NCBI GenBank assembly: GCA_963728195.1
Contig: CAVSIX010000007.1
Location: forward strand, 1-64,000
Source: Sva-07 sp963728195
GTDB lineage: Bacteria > Actinomycetota > Acidimicrobiia > Acidimicrobiales > Ilumatobacteraceae
Direction: 5' to 3'
DNA length: 64,000 bases
Below are positions 40,662 through 49,401 of this stretch, one piece after another. Under the pieces are notes generated by a model that was not told the DNA's origin, ran no database searches, and worked only from the letters and a program-made list of their open reading frames with translations. Numbering within the stretch: the first letter of the stretch is position 1; the number at the start of each line of letters is the position of its first letter. The translations under genes were made by a program, and so were the position numbers.

Positions 40662-41549
40662 TCAGGCGAGCGCCGGACGAGCAGGCGACGGATCGGGGTC
40701 GCCCTCGGCGGCCGAGGCGGACGCGATCACGACTGCACCGAACAGCGACGCCGACAGACCGCCCACGGCAACCATCCAGTGCCAGAACGGGTCGGAGTCC
40801 AACCGCTCCTGCAGCACGAGCGCCCCGAGTACGACACTGACGACGGGATTGACCACCGACACGGTGGCCACCGAGGTCACCAGACGCCCGGTCGCCAGCG
40901 AGACCTGTTGGAGATAGAAACCGACGAGCCCGCCGACCGCCATCACCCAGAACTTCCAGTCGCTCACGACCTGGGCGACGCCGTCGGTGTGCAGGTTCTC
41001 GACGACCGGCTTCATCAGTGTGGCCGAGATGCCGTACAGGACACCGGCGGTTGCGCCGTACAACGCCGCCTTGCCGTTCGCGCCACCGCGCGCAGCGAGC
41101 ACCAGCAGCACGACGCAGACCAACCCGAGCACGACGAGTGCCGCGGTCCAGTCGGCGAGCGGCGCATCGTCGACGCCGTCAGCCGGGTCGCCGACACCTC
41201 CGAAGATCGCGAGCCCGGCAACGATGATCGCCGCCCCGACGATGTGTCGCCGGGTCACGATCTGGTCGGTGATGTAGTAACCGAGTGGCAGCGCCCACAC
41301 GATCGACGTGACGAGCAGTGGCTGAATGATCGCCACCCTTCCACGGTCGAGCGCTGCCGCCTGGAGGGCGACACCGACCACCTGGGCGACGAGCCCGAGC
41401 AGCCAGACGCCGTTGGTCAACAGTCTGAGCATCCCCTTGGAGTCGCCCGGCTCGACGCCGGCGTCCATCGAGGCGCGTTGCCAGAGCGTCGCTGCCAGAG
41501 CGAACGACGCCGCAGCGACCAGTGCCAGTACCGCCGCAACCTGATCCAT
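40662..41549 (-). CDS. DMT-superfamily (EamA-like) transporter
   Basis: 295 residues with nine to ten hydrophobic helices in two halves. The first half has AAASFALAATLWQRAS and LDRGRVAIIQPLLVTSIVWALPLGYYITDQIVT. The second has AGVLYGISATLMKPVVE and LATGRLVTSVATVSVVNPVVSVVLGALVLQERL; the last is the signature-like EamA/NIPA block. Probably exports or imports a small metabolite or Mg2+; substrate not deducible. It converges on the M14 peptidase gene. Confidence 0.85.
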   Translation of the reverse strand: MDQVAAVLALVAAASFALAATLWQRASMDAGVEPGDSKGMLRLLTNGVWLLGLVAQVVGVALQAAALDRGRVAIIQPLLVTSIVWALPLGYYITDQIVTRRHIVGAAIIVAGLAIFGGVGDPADGVDDAPLADWTAALVVLGLVCVVLLVLAARGGANGKAALYGATAGVLYGISATLMKPVVENLHTDGVAQVVSDWKFWVMAVGGLVGFYLQQVSLATGRLVTSVATVSVVNPVVSVVLGALVLQERLDSDPFWHWMVAVGGLSASLFGAVVIASASAAEGDPDPSPARPALA

Positions 41550-41669
41550 CAGTCACCCTCCACCCTCACCCATCGACCGGCCCCGGCTGACTCGAGGCAC
41601 GACGTGGACGCTCGAGCGTCCATTGTCCGTGGCGCACCGCCCCGTTGGCCTCGCCCACGTCGGGTGGTT

Positions 41670-41783
41670 CGATGAGCCAACCGACCGGATACCGGCGGTT
41701 CGCTCATCGCAACGGACCCGACCCGTACTGCGATGAGCCAACCGACCGGATACCGGCGGTTCGCTCATCGCAACGGACCCGAC
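41670..41783. repeat. Two tandem REP-like palindromic units (53 bp each)
   Basis: Identical 53-bp units at 41670-41722 and 41731-41783, 8 bases apart. Each has a long imperfect hairpin, GATGAGC-AACCG...CGGTT-GCTCATC. They lie between the DUF1269 stop and the DMT transporter start. They could terminate transcription or protect mRNA ends, or be mobile REP elements. Confidence 0.8.
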
Positions 41784-41792
41784 GCGTCGGTA

Positions 41793-42320
41793 TCAGCCGG
41801 CCGTGGTGGCGTCCTTCTCGATCTCGGCGACGTCGGCCGACAGCTGCTTCTCCTGCACGCGCTCGGCCCTCGACATCTGTTCCTCGATCTTGGCACCCAT
41901 GTCGGCGACGGCGACCACCACCAGGCCCGCTTGTCCTTCGTCGAGGTGCTCGCCGAGTTCCTTGAGGTCACTGCGGCTCATCCCGGCGGCTGCATGACCG
42001 GCGACGGCGCCCAGCACTGCGCCCGTGCCGGTCGTCGCGGCGAGCAGGCCGCCGCCGATCGCGGCTGCGGGGAAGAGGGCCACGACGAGACCGGTGGCCA
42101 GACCGAGTCCCGCCCCACCCCATCCACCGGCGCGGGTGGGCGTCTCGTGCTTCTTGACGATCTTCACCTTGCCGTTGGACTTGCGCTCGATGACCGCAGC
42201 GTCATAGGCGTCGATGAGGTCGGCGTCACGTTGGAGCACGTGGACGGCGTCGTAGTCGGCGAGCGCCGCGTCGATGTCGGCGTACACGCCGGCATACACC
42301 ATGAATGTGTCGATTGCCAT
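41793..42320 (-). CDS. DUF1269 family glycine-zipper membrane protein
   Basis: 175 residues: an N-terminal alpha/beta segment (MVYAGVYADIDAALADYDAVHVLQRD...KIVKKHETPTRAGG), a Gly/Ala-rich hydrophobic middle (about 72-112, GAGLGLATGLVVALFPAAAIGGGLLAATTG), and a C-terminal helical part (LKELGEHLDEGQAGLVVVAVADMGAKIEEQM). This is the standard DUF1269 layout; function unestablished, often stress-linked. Single gene. Confidence 0.85.
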   Translation of the reverse strand: MAIDTFMVYAGVYADIDAALADYDAVHVLQRDADLIDAYDAAVIERKSNGKVKIVKKHETPTRAGGWGGAGLGLATGLVVALFPAAAIGGGLLAATTGTGAVLGAVAGHAAAGMSRSDLKELGEHLDEGQAGLVVVAVADMGAKIEEQMSRAERVQEKQLSADVAEIEKDATTAG

Positions 42321-42435
42321 GAGATGGGCTCCTCGGAGTGGGTCGGTTGACGCCCACCAGTGTCTCGCCGCGGCCGGTCCCGGCGAATCAACCGGATCGG
42401 GTGATATCGATCGACCGGAAGGGGTCTCGACCAGG

Positions 42436-43347
42436 TCAGCTCGTTGGTGGCGCGCTCAGCCAGGCGAGGATCGCAGCAGCGACGTCCTCGCCGCGATCGT
42501 CCTGCAGGAAGTGGCCGCCCGGCTCGAACTCCTGATGCGGCTGTCCTGCGGCACCCGGGATGTGGTCGACGAACGCGCTCTGGAGATGGCCGAGCACGAT
42601 GTCACCGGGCGTCCACAGCGTGAGTACCGGGGTCTCCCACTGCTTCCACACGTCCCAGGCTGCCCGGTTCGCCGGCACCGCAGGATCATCGGGCGACGTC
42701 GGCACCAGCAGCGGAAACTCGCGGGCACCGGCGAGGTAGGACTCGTCGGGGAAAGGAGCCCGATACGCGTCCATCTCGGCATCGGTGAGCTGGCGCGCCA
42801 CGCAGGCCCGGCCGAGCAGGGCACCGCAGTCCATCGGGTCCATCGCCTGCGACACCCGCTGCCACATCATGAAACCATCGCCCATCGGCTCGCCGGCCGG
42901 CAGTGCCGTGTTGCCGATCACGACGCGGTCGAACCAGTCGGGTCGCTCCGCGATCATCCGCAGCCCGAGCAGTCCACCCCAGTCCTGGACGAAGACGTGG
43001 AATCCGTCGGCCGGACGTTCGAGCCCGCCGACGAAGTCGGTCAACCAGGCCACATGGTTCGCATAGGTGTACGCGCTCCGATCGGTGGGCTTGTCGGATC
43101 GCCCGAAGCCGATGAGGTCGGGGGCGACGACCCGGTAGCCGGCGTCGACGAGCGGCGGGATCATGCGGCGGTACAGGTACCCCCAGGTCGGCTCGCCGTG
43201 CAGCAGCAGGAACGTTCCGGCCTCGCCGGATCCTTCCTCGACGTAGGCCATCCGCAGCCCGTCGACCTCGCAGTACTTCGGCTCGTACGGGAAGTCGGGC
43301 AGTGCGGCGAAACGCTCATCGGGTGTGCGGACGAAGTCGACGGTCAT
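42436..43347 (-). CDS. Haloalkane dehalogenase, HLD-I type alpha/beta hydrolase
   Basis: 303 residues. Oxyanion motif HGEPTW (about 51-56), nucleophile Asp in VQDWGGLLG (about 124), catalytic acid Asp in TPGDIVLG after strand 7 and His in GGHFLQDD near the C-terminus. The Asp nucleophile with an adjacent Trp and the position of the acid mark subfamily I (DhlA/DppA type) rather than epoxide hydrolases. It would cleave carbon-halogen bonds of short haloalkanes, releasing alcohol and halide. Common in marine actinobacteria; substrate unknown. Confidence 0.85.
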   Translation of the reverse strand: MTVDFVRTPDERFAALPDFPYEPKYCEVDGLRMAYVEEGSGEAGTFLLLHGEPTWGYLYRRMIPPLVDAGYRVVAPDLIGFGRSDKPTDRSAYTYANHVAWLTDFVGGLERPADGFHVFVQDWGGLLGLRMIAERPDWFDRVVIGNTALPAGEPMGDGFMMWQRVSQAMDPMDCGALLGRACVARQLTDAEMDAYRAPFPDESYLAGAREFPLLVPTSPDDPAVPANRAAWDVWKQWETPVLTLWTPGDIVLGHLQSAFVDHIPGAAGQPHQEFEPGGHFLQDDRGEDVAAAILAWLSAPPTS

Positions 43348-43407
43348 CGCCCGAGTCTCCCAGATGGCACGGACGGCTCACACCGTCGGTCGCGCCGACC
43401 GTCAGGT

Positions 43408-44970
43408 TCACACCTCGATGACCACCGCCTCGTCGGCACCGAGCACTCCGCCGGGTTGCGTGCGAGTGTCATCGGTGGACAGCAGCACCGCACCGTCGGC
43501 GACGTCGATCGGCCAGGTCACGGGGACCTCGCCGAGATTGACGAGCACGACGAGACGCCGGTCGCCGAGCCGACGCTCGTAGCGGATCACGTCGCCTTCG
43601 ACCGGGGCGAACTCGATCGAACCGCGCCGCAGTACGGAGTGCTCGCGGCGCAGCGCCAGCAGCTGTCGGTACAGCGAATGCATCGATCCGGAATCGCCGA
43701 CCTGCGCCGACGCAGCGTGCGTCGCCGCGTTCGCCGGAAACGGGAGCCACGGACGCGTCGGCCAGCCGTGGCCGACCTCGTCGTCTCCGTCGACGGTCCA
43801 CGGGATCGGCGCGCGGCAACCGTCTCGCCCATCCGGGTCGACGACGCGGTGCGCCGGAACGACGCCGTCCTCGAGGCCGAGTTCCTCGCCGGCGTACAGG
43901 AACGGTGTCCCACGAACGGTGAGCGACATCACCGCCGAGGCGCGTGCGCGGGCCTCCGAACCGCAGCGGGTGCGTTGGCGGGGCTGGTCGTGGTTCGAGA
44001 GCACGAACGTCGGCCACCCCGGTTCGGCGAAGTCGGCCTCCATCTTCGACAGTGCGAGATGCAGCCGCTCGGCGTTCCACGGGGTGTGCAACGGCCGGAA
44101 ATCGAACGAGAGATGCAGCTCCGGAGCGCCACCGTCGAGGTCGCCCAGATACGACGCACTCTCACCGTCGCGCAGGAGGTAGACCTCGCCGACCATCATC
44201 GGCTCGTGTGCGTAACCGTCGAGCAGCGCACGGATTCGGCGAAGCAACTCGTGCCCGAACGGCCGATCGGTCGCCAGCAACGGCATCGTGGCGAGGTGTG
44301 CGGGAAGGTCGTCGACGTCGGTGCCCTTGCCGATCAGATTGACGACGTCGGCCCGAAAGCCGTCGACGCCACGATCGAGCCAGTACCGCAGCGTGTCGTG
44401 CATCGCGGCCTCGACATCCGGATTGGCCCAGTTCAGGTCGGGCTGATCGGCGAGGAACACGTGCAGGTACGACTGGTCGGTCGTGTCGTCGTGCGTCCAG
44501 GCCGGCACGCCCTTGAACTGTGACATCCAGTTGGTGGGTGGCGAGCCGTCGGAGCGCCGGTTGCGCCAGACGTACCAGTCGCGCTTGGGGTTGTGGCGTG
44601 ACGTGCGGGATTCGACGAACCACGGATGGTCGCTCGACGTGTGGTTGGGCACCCAGTCGAGCAGGAGGCGCATACCGCGTTCGTGGACGCCGGCGACCAG
44701 GTCGTCGAAGTCGGCATCGGTGCCGAAGGTGGGATCGATGCCGCAGTAGTCGGCGACGTCGTAGCCGAAGTCGCGCATCGGCGACGTGAAGATCGGCGAG
44801 AGCCACAGCGCATCGACGCCGAGGTCGGCGAGATAGTCGAGCTTGCCGGTGATCCCGGCGAGGTCGCCGACGCCATCGCCGTTCGAGTCCGCGAACGAGC
44901 GGGGATAGATCTGATAGACGACGGCCTCACGCCACCACGGCGCTGCATCGTTCGAGACGTCTCGCATCAC
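43408..44970 (-). CDS. GH13 alpha-glucosidase / oligo-1,6-glucosidase type
   Basis: 520 residues. A (beta/alpha)8 barrel of family GH13 with all four conserved regions: LLLDWVPNHTS, GVDGFRADVVN (nucleophile Asp), PMMVGEVYL (acid/base Glu) and TFVLSNHDQPR (third Asp). An N-terminal calcium-type loop SNGDGVGDLAGI and a C-terminal beta domain are also present. QIYPRSF near the start and the absence of a signal peptide indicate a cytoplasmic exo-acting enzyme hydrolysing maltose, isomaltose or sucrose-like oligosaccharides. Starts at ATG 44970 or 44967. Confidence 0.9.
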   Translation of the reverse strand: MMRDVSNDAAPWWREAVVYQIYPRSFADSNGDGVGDLAGITGKLDYLADLGVDALWLSPIFTSPMRDFGYDVADYCGIDPTFGTDADFDDLVAGVHERGMRLLLDWVPNHTSSDHPWFVESRTSRHNPKRDWYVWRNRRSDGSPPTNWMSQFKGVPAWTHDDTTDQSYLHVFLADQPDLNWANPDVEAAMHDTLRYWLDRGVDGFRADVVNLIGKGTDVDDLPAHLATMPLLATDRPFGHELLRRIRALLDGYAHEPMMVGEVYLLRDGESASYLGDLDGGAPELHLSFDFRPLHTPWNAERLHLALSKMEADFAEPGWPTFVLSNHDQPRQRTRCGSEARARASAVMSLTVRGTPFLYAGEELGLEDGVVPAHRVVDPDGRDGCRAPIPWTVDGDDEVGHGWPTRPWLPFPANAATHAASAQVGDSGSMHSLYRQLLALRREHSVLRRGSIEFAPVEGDVIRYERRLGDRRLVVLVNLGEVPVTWPIDVADGAVLLSTDDTRTQPGGVLGADEAVVIEV

Positions 44971-44991
44971 TCATCGCCTCCGTCGCGCCGT

Positions 44992-45642
44992 TCAGACGAA
45001 CTTCGCGAACGCTTCGAGGGGTTCGCGCTCTGTGGTCAGTGAGTTGATCGGTGCGTCGGGGTCGGCATGGCCGACTGCGACGCCGCAGAAGATCCGTTCT
45101 TCCTCGGGTGCACCCACGAACTCCGACACCGCCTGCTCGTACACCGCCCATGCTTCCTGCGGGCACGTGTCGATGCCCGCCTCCTGGGCGAGCAGCATGA
45201 ACGTCTGCAGGAACATGCCGAGATCCGACCACTGCGGTGGCCCCATGATCCGGTCGATGAAGCAGAAGATCGCTGCCGGCGCACCGAAGAAGTCGAGGTT
45301 CTTCGAGAACTGAGCCAGACGGCCGGCCTTGTCCTCGCGGGCGATACCGAGCGTGGCGTACATGTCCTCGCCCACCTTGAAGCGAGACGAGCGGTACGGC
45401 TCGTGCAACGGAGAGGGATAGATGTCGTACGCCGGCGCCTCGACGGGTCGGTCGGCGAGGAACTCCCGGAAGCGGGCCATCGAGTCGCCGTTGACCACGT
45501 AGATCCGCCAGGGCTGCACGTTGCCGCCTGACGGTGCGCGTGACGCCGTCGTCAGCAACCGGGCGATCACCTCGTCGGAGACCGGATCTGGCAGGAAGGC
45601 CCGGACGGACTTGCGGGCGTTGACGGCGTCGGTCACATTCAC
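44992..45642 (-). CDS. Nitroreductase-family FMN oxidoreductase
   Basis: 216 residues from GTG 45642 (VNVTDAVNARKSVRAFLPDPVS); an alternative GTG at 45636 is equally possible, and the frame upstream to 45804 is noise. Typical nitroreductase blocks: RKSVRAF and TTASRAPSGGNVQPWRIYVV for FMN phosphate binding, PPQWSDLGMFLQTFMLLAQEAGIDTCPQE for the dimer helix, CGVAVGHADPDAPIN. It reduces nitroaromatics, quinones or flavins with NAD(P)H. Just upstream of the glucosidase on the same strand, 22 bases apart. Confidence 0.88.
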   Translation of the reverse strand: MNVTDAVNARKSVRAFLPDPVSDEVIARLLTTASRAPSGGNVQPWRIYVVNGDSMARFREFLADRPVEAPAYDIYPSPLHEPYRSSRFKVGEDMYATLGIAREDKAGRLAQFSKNLDFFGAPAAIFCFIDRIMGPPQWSDLGMFLQTFMLLAQEAGIDTCPQEAWAVYEQAVSEFVGAPEEERIFCGVAVGHADPDAPINSLTTEREPLEAFAKFV

Positions 45643-45822
45643 CGCCGCAGTCTGGCGGCCGGACCGCCGCGCGGTCGAACCGATGCTCTGCGCCCATCGC
45701 GACCGCTGCACTCCCATGCCGTGGACAGGCCTACGTTTGCGTGACGATCCCGGTGACCCCGCCCCACCGGAAACGCCACACAAACGGGTAGTCGGGCTCG
45801 TCACGGCCCAGGCGTGGGGCGG

Positions 45823-46353
45823 TCAGCGGGCGATGCCGCGGACCGTGCCGACCAGTGGTGCGCCGTTGCCCTCACCGATGACGCACACGATCTGACGGTC
45901 GTCCTCGCGGTCCCACGAGTTCAGCGTGGGGACGAGCCAGGAGAAGAACAGTTCGGAGTCGAACGCACCCACGCCGACGTAGTCCTCGAACTCGCCGAGG
46001 CACTGTGCCTGTGCGTCGGCTTCCAACGCTTCGAGGCCCGGATACGTGTCGGCACCACTGAACGCAATGGCGTAGATCTCGTGGCTGTGGGGCTCGCTGC
46101 ACGGCACGGCGGGGAGCTCGGTGATCTCGGCTTCGATCGAGTCACCGAAGTCCAGACAGGTGCCGATCGCATTGTCGGTCAGGTCGATCACCGGGTCGCC
46201 GTCGTCACCACCCGAGCACGAGGTCGCGAGCGCACCCAGGACGACGCAGGCGAGCACCGTGGCGGTTGTTCGCAGGGGGTGGGCAGAGCTCAGCGCAACG
46301 ATGCGCCGACCGTAGCCGACCGCTGCCGCTGGTCCGTCTCGTCGAACCGTCAA
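45823..46353 (-). CDS. Lipoprotein with septum-formation-like domain
   Basis: About 176 residues if the TTG at 46353 is used; the start is uncertain because no ATG or GTG fits well. A hydrophobic signal (HPLRTTATVLACVVLGALATSC) ends in a lipobox-like cysteine. The mature part has GTCLDFGD, VPCSEPHSHEIYAI and FFSWLVPTLNSWDREDDRQIVCVIG, the Cys/His pattern of the Septum_form/DUF4190-associated domain common in actinobacterial lipoproteins. Surface-anchored, function unknown. Its start region overlaps the control region of the injection-system operon. Confidence 0.6.
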   Translation of the reverse strand: MTVRRDGPAAAVGYGRRIVALSSAHPLRTTATVLACVVLGALATSCSGGDDGDPVIDLTDNAIGTCLDFGDSIEAEITELPAVPCSEPHSHEIYAIAFSGADTYPGLEALEADAQAQCLGEFEDYVGVGAFDSELFFSWLVPTLNSWDREDDRQIVCVIGEGNGAPLVGTVRGIAR

Positions 46354-46439
46354 ATGTTCATCTGTCGGCCGCCTCCGGCGCCGACGGTCGACTAGTGTTC
46401 GGCGTCGATACACGGGACGAGGAGCGGGGTGCAGACACG

Positions 46440-47210
46440 GTGCTGGAACTGATCGACGAGGGCCTCGAGGCCTTCTTTCGAGCAACGGTTCCACTCTCCG
46501 CCACCGACGTCGATGTGTCGTTCGAGGCGCCGGACAAGGAGTGGAGCGCCAAACTCACCCGCCCGACCGTCAACCTGTTCCTGTGGGACATCCGCCGTTC
46601 GGTCAACTCTCGCAGCGGCATGCGCACCGTGGAGATCGACGGCACCATGGTGCACCAGCCGGCACATCCCGTCGTCGAGTTGCGCTACCTCATCTCGGCG
46701 TGGACGTCCGATCACGGCGACGAGCGCGGGCTGCTGGCAGGCGTGATGCGCTCGCTGCTCACCTACGGTTCGATTCCCCGCGACTTCCTTCCGGCGGCCT
46801 ACGACGAGCTCGAGGTACCGATGCTCGTGATGGCGCGCGTGGGCGAGGATCACATGGACGTGTTCAAGGCACTCCAGGGCCAGCTCAAGCCCGGGATCAA
46901 CATGGTGCTGACCACCCAGTTCGACACCGGGTTCGCGATTCCGGCCGGCCCGCCGGTCGGAGCGCTCGAGACTGCAGTGGGACGCCCGGGCAGCCAGCCC
47001 GAACGTCAGCGCCGCGTGGCCGGCGAAGTGGTCGATGCGGCCCAACGCGGCCTGGTCGGCGCCGTCGTGCGGGCCCCGAGCGACATGACCCAGGTGAATC
47101 CGCAGGGCCAGTTCCTCCTGCGCGCGGCTGCGGGCGACGACATCGTGCTCGAGGCCGAACCGTCGCTCGTCGCCACCGTCCCGGTCAACGGTGGGATCCG
47201 ATTCGAGTGA
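46440..47210 (+). CDS. Pvc16/Afp16-like (DUF4255) CIS protein with extra C-terminal beta module
   Basis: 256 residues from GTG 46440 (alternative GTG 46395). Residues 1-185 match the Pvc16_N/DUF4255 family: ELIDEGLEAFFRATVP, VNLFLWDIRRSVNSRSGMRT, HPVVELRYLISAWTSDHGDERGLL and MVLTTQFDTGFAIPAG. In contractile injection systems these proteins cap or terminate the tail. Residues 193-256 (VAGEVVDAAQRGLVGAVVRAPSD...NPQGQFLLRAAAGDDIVLEA) look like one carboxypeptidase-regulatory-like beta sandwich, the same fold repeated in the three following proteins. Its stop lies 4 bases before the next start. Confidence 0.82.
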   Translation: MLELIDEGLEAFFRATVPLSATDVDVSFEAPDKEWSAKLTRPTVNLFLWDIRRSVNSRSGMRTVEIDGTMVHQPAHPVVELRYLISAWTSDHGDERGLLAGVMRSLLTYGSIPRDFLPAAYDELEVPMLVMARVGEDHMDVFKALQGQLKPGINMVLTTQFDTGFAIPAGPPVGALETAVGRPGSQPERQRRVAGEVVDAAQRGLVGAVVRAPSDMTQVNPQGQFLLRAAAGDDIVLEAEPSLVATVPVNGGIRFE

Positions 47211-47214
47211 CCAC

Positions 47215-49401
47215 GTGAAGACCGATCTGGAGCTGAGCCACCTCTCCATCGAGCCGGGCGGAAGCGGTCGGGTCGACATCGCCGTCACCAACAACGCCGA
47301 CGTCATCGACGGGATCACGGCGATCATCGACGGCATCAACCCCGACTGGATTCGCCTCGAACAGCCGTTGATCAGCCTGTTCCCGGAGGCCTCGGGACAG
47401 TTGGCGCTCGTGTTCGACATTCCCGAGACATGTCCGGCCGGCGATTACCTCGTCATTGCCCGCATCGTCTCGACACTCGACGCCGATCGCCAGACCGTGC
47501 ACGATTTCTGGCTGACGGTCACTCCGGCCCCCGCGCTCGACATCACCGTGACGCCGCGCATCGTCACCGGTGGCAAGGTCGCCAAGTTCACCGCCACCAT
47601 CGTCAACACCGGCAACACGACCGCCGACGTCATGGTCGAGGCACTCGAGCCGACCCGTGAGGTCGACTGCACCCCCGATCCCGTCAGTCTGCTGATCCCC
47701 CAGCAACTGGAGGCTCCCGTCGAGATCGAACTGCGGGGCAAACGCCCGTGGTTCGGCGATCCGGCCACCCGCACGATCGTCGTCACCGCCCGGGTCGGCG
47801 ACGTCGCCGTCGAAGAACTGGTCACGTTCCGCCAGCGAGCAAGAGTTCCGCGGGGACTGCTGACGGCGTTGATCCTCGCAGCGATCATTCTGCTGTGGGC
47901 GTTGATCTTCCTGTTCGTCATCACCGAACTCCGCCAGAGCGAGCCGCCCGCGAAAGCGGTCGGCGTCTACTTCCTGACCGGCCCGGAGAACATCCCGCTC
48001 ACTCGCGTTGCGGCCACCATCGAAGGCACCGTGACGGCGAGCACCACCGGGGGCGGCATCCCCCGCATCACCGTCGAGGCCCTCCGCGTCACCGCTGACG
48101 GCATGCTCGAACCGGTCGGCTCGGCAGCGACGGGCGACGACGGGACCTACTCGTTGCAGAGTCTCATCCCGGGCACGTACAAGATCCGATTCAGCTCGGC
48201 GGGCTACGAGACGGTCTGGTACGAGGCGGGCGGCGACGCTGCGACGGCCGACGAAGTCCGCCTCGATCCACGCGACGTGCGCGACGACCTCGACGTGGAG
48301 ATGGTCGGCGACCTGGGTTCGCTGTCCGGGAAACTCGACGTGCCGCCCGACGCCGCCGGCACACCGCTGACCGTCACCGCCACGCAGGTGGTCGAGCGCA
48401 GTGACGGTGAAACCGGCGACACCCCGGAGATCCCTGCGGTGGTCACCACCGATGGCAGCTTCACGTTGACGGGCCTGCCGACGCCGGCGACCTATCTCCT
48501 GACCGTGACGGGGCCAGGCTTTCAGACCCAACAGTTCGAGCAGACGCTCAGCGGCGGTCAGACGACCGTGGTGAACACCGTGCAGCTGGCTGCCGCCACC
48601 GGAACGATCAGCGGCATCGTGACCGACGGAAACCGTCAGCCGCTCGGTGGTGTTTCGATCACGGCCCGGTCGGGTGACCTGGTGGTCAAGTCGGTCACGC
48701 CGACGACCGGCAACGTCGGACAGTTCGAGATCATCGGGTTGCCGACACCGCAGACCTACTCGATCACGTTCGAGTTCCCTGGCTACACCTCGAGCACGAT
48801 CGCACTCAGCCTCGATGCGGGCCAGAATCGCAGCGGAATCGACGTCGTGCTCTTCGGCGGCAATGGTCGCATCACCGGTGTGGCGGTCGATCGCAATGGT
48901 GCACCGGTCGGCGGAGCGGCGGTCGTGGTGCTCGGCGACGGCAGTGAGTCGACCACGACGACGCTGACCACCGGCGGCATCGGCGGTGGCCCCGGGTCGT
49001 TCACGGTCACGGATCTGCCCGTTCCCGGCAGCTACACGGTCAGCATCACCGCCCCGGGGTTTCAGACCGAAACACTCGGAGCGTTCTTCTTCGGCGGCGC
49101 CGAACAGAACGTCGGCCAGGTCGTACTGCTGTCATCGACGTCGGTCGTCCGCGGCACGGTGTCGACGACCGGTCGAGCGGGACTCGGCGAGGTCGAGGTG
49201 ACGCTGAGCGACGGCACTGCACGAACGAGGGTGACCACCAGCGCCTCGAATCCTGCGGGCGCGTACTCGTTCGCCGGGATCGCTCCGGGGTCCTACACCG
49301 CCCAGTTCGAACGGCTCGGATACGAGACCAAGGTCGTGTCACTGCGTGTCGAGGCGGGTGTCGACGCCATCGTCGACACGGGTCTGCGAGCAGCACCGTG
49401 A
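47215..49401 (+). CDS. Membrane-anchored CIS-locus fibre 1: two Ig-like domains - TM - carboxypeptidase-regulatory-like repeats
   Basis: 728 residues from GTG 47215. Two Ig-like beta domains (about 1-105 and 106-205; the second has RPWFGDPATRTIVVTAR), one membrane helix (214-237), then five or six carboxypeptidase-regulatory-like/CnaB-like modules (IEGTVTASTTGGGIPRITVEA, GTISGIVTDGNRQPLGGVSI, RITGVAVDRNGAPVGGAAV, VVRGTVSTTGRAGLGEVEV). Most contain G-Y/F-E-T at the strand end. No signal peptide. The positive charges RQRARVPR before the helix predict N-terminus inside and repeats outside. The stop overlaps the next start (GTGA). Confidence 0.8.
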   Translation: MKTDLELSHLSIEPGGSGRVDIAVTNNADVIDGITAIIDGINPDWIRLEQPLISLFPEASGQLALVFDIPETCPAGDYLVIARIVSTLDADRQTVHDFWLTVTPAPALDITVTPRIVTGGKVAKFTATIVNTGNTTADVMVEALEPTREVDCTPDPVSLLIPQQLEAPVEIELRGKRPWFGDPATRTIVVTARVGDVAVEELVTFRQRARVPRGLLTALILAAIILLWALIFLFVITELRQSEPPAKAVGVYFLTGPENIPLTRVAATIEGTVTASTTGGGIPRITVEALRVTADGMLEPVGSAATGDDGTYSLQSLIPGTYKIRFSSAGYETVWYEAGGDAATADEVRLDPRDVRDDLDVEMVGDLGSLSGKLDVPPDAAGTPLTVTATQVVERSDGETGDTPEIPAVVTTDGSFTLTGLPTPATYLLTVTGPGFQTQQFEQTLSGGQTTVVNTVQLAAATGTISGIVTDGNRQPLGGVSITARSGDLVVKSVTPTTGNVGQFEIIGLPTPQTYSITFEFPGYTSSTIALSLDAGQNRSGIDVVLFGGNGRITGVAVDRNGAPVGGAAVVVLGDGSESTTTTLTTGGIGGGPGSFTVTDLPVPGSYTVSITAPGFQTETLGAFFFGGAEQNVGQVVLLSSTSVVRGTVSTTGRAGLGEVEVTLSDGTARTRVTTSASNPAGAYSFAGIAPGSYTAQFERLGYETKVVSLRVEAGVDAIVDTGLRAAP

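Noticed and set aside
42274..44523. 749-codon plus-strand frame over dehalogenase and glucosidase
   Set aside because: Composition is that of a codon-position shadow, and the minus strand holds complete catalytic motifs of two enzymes.
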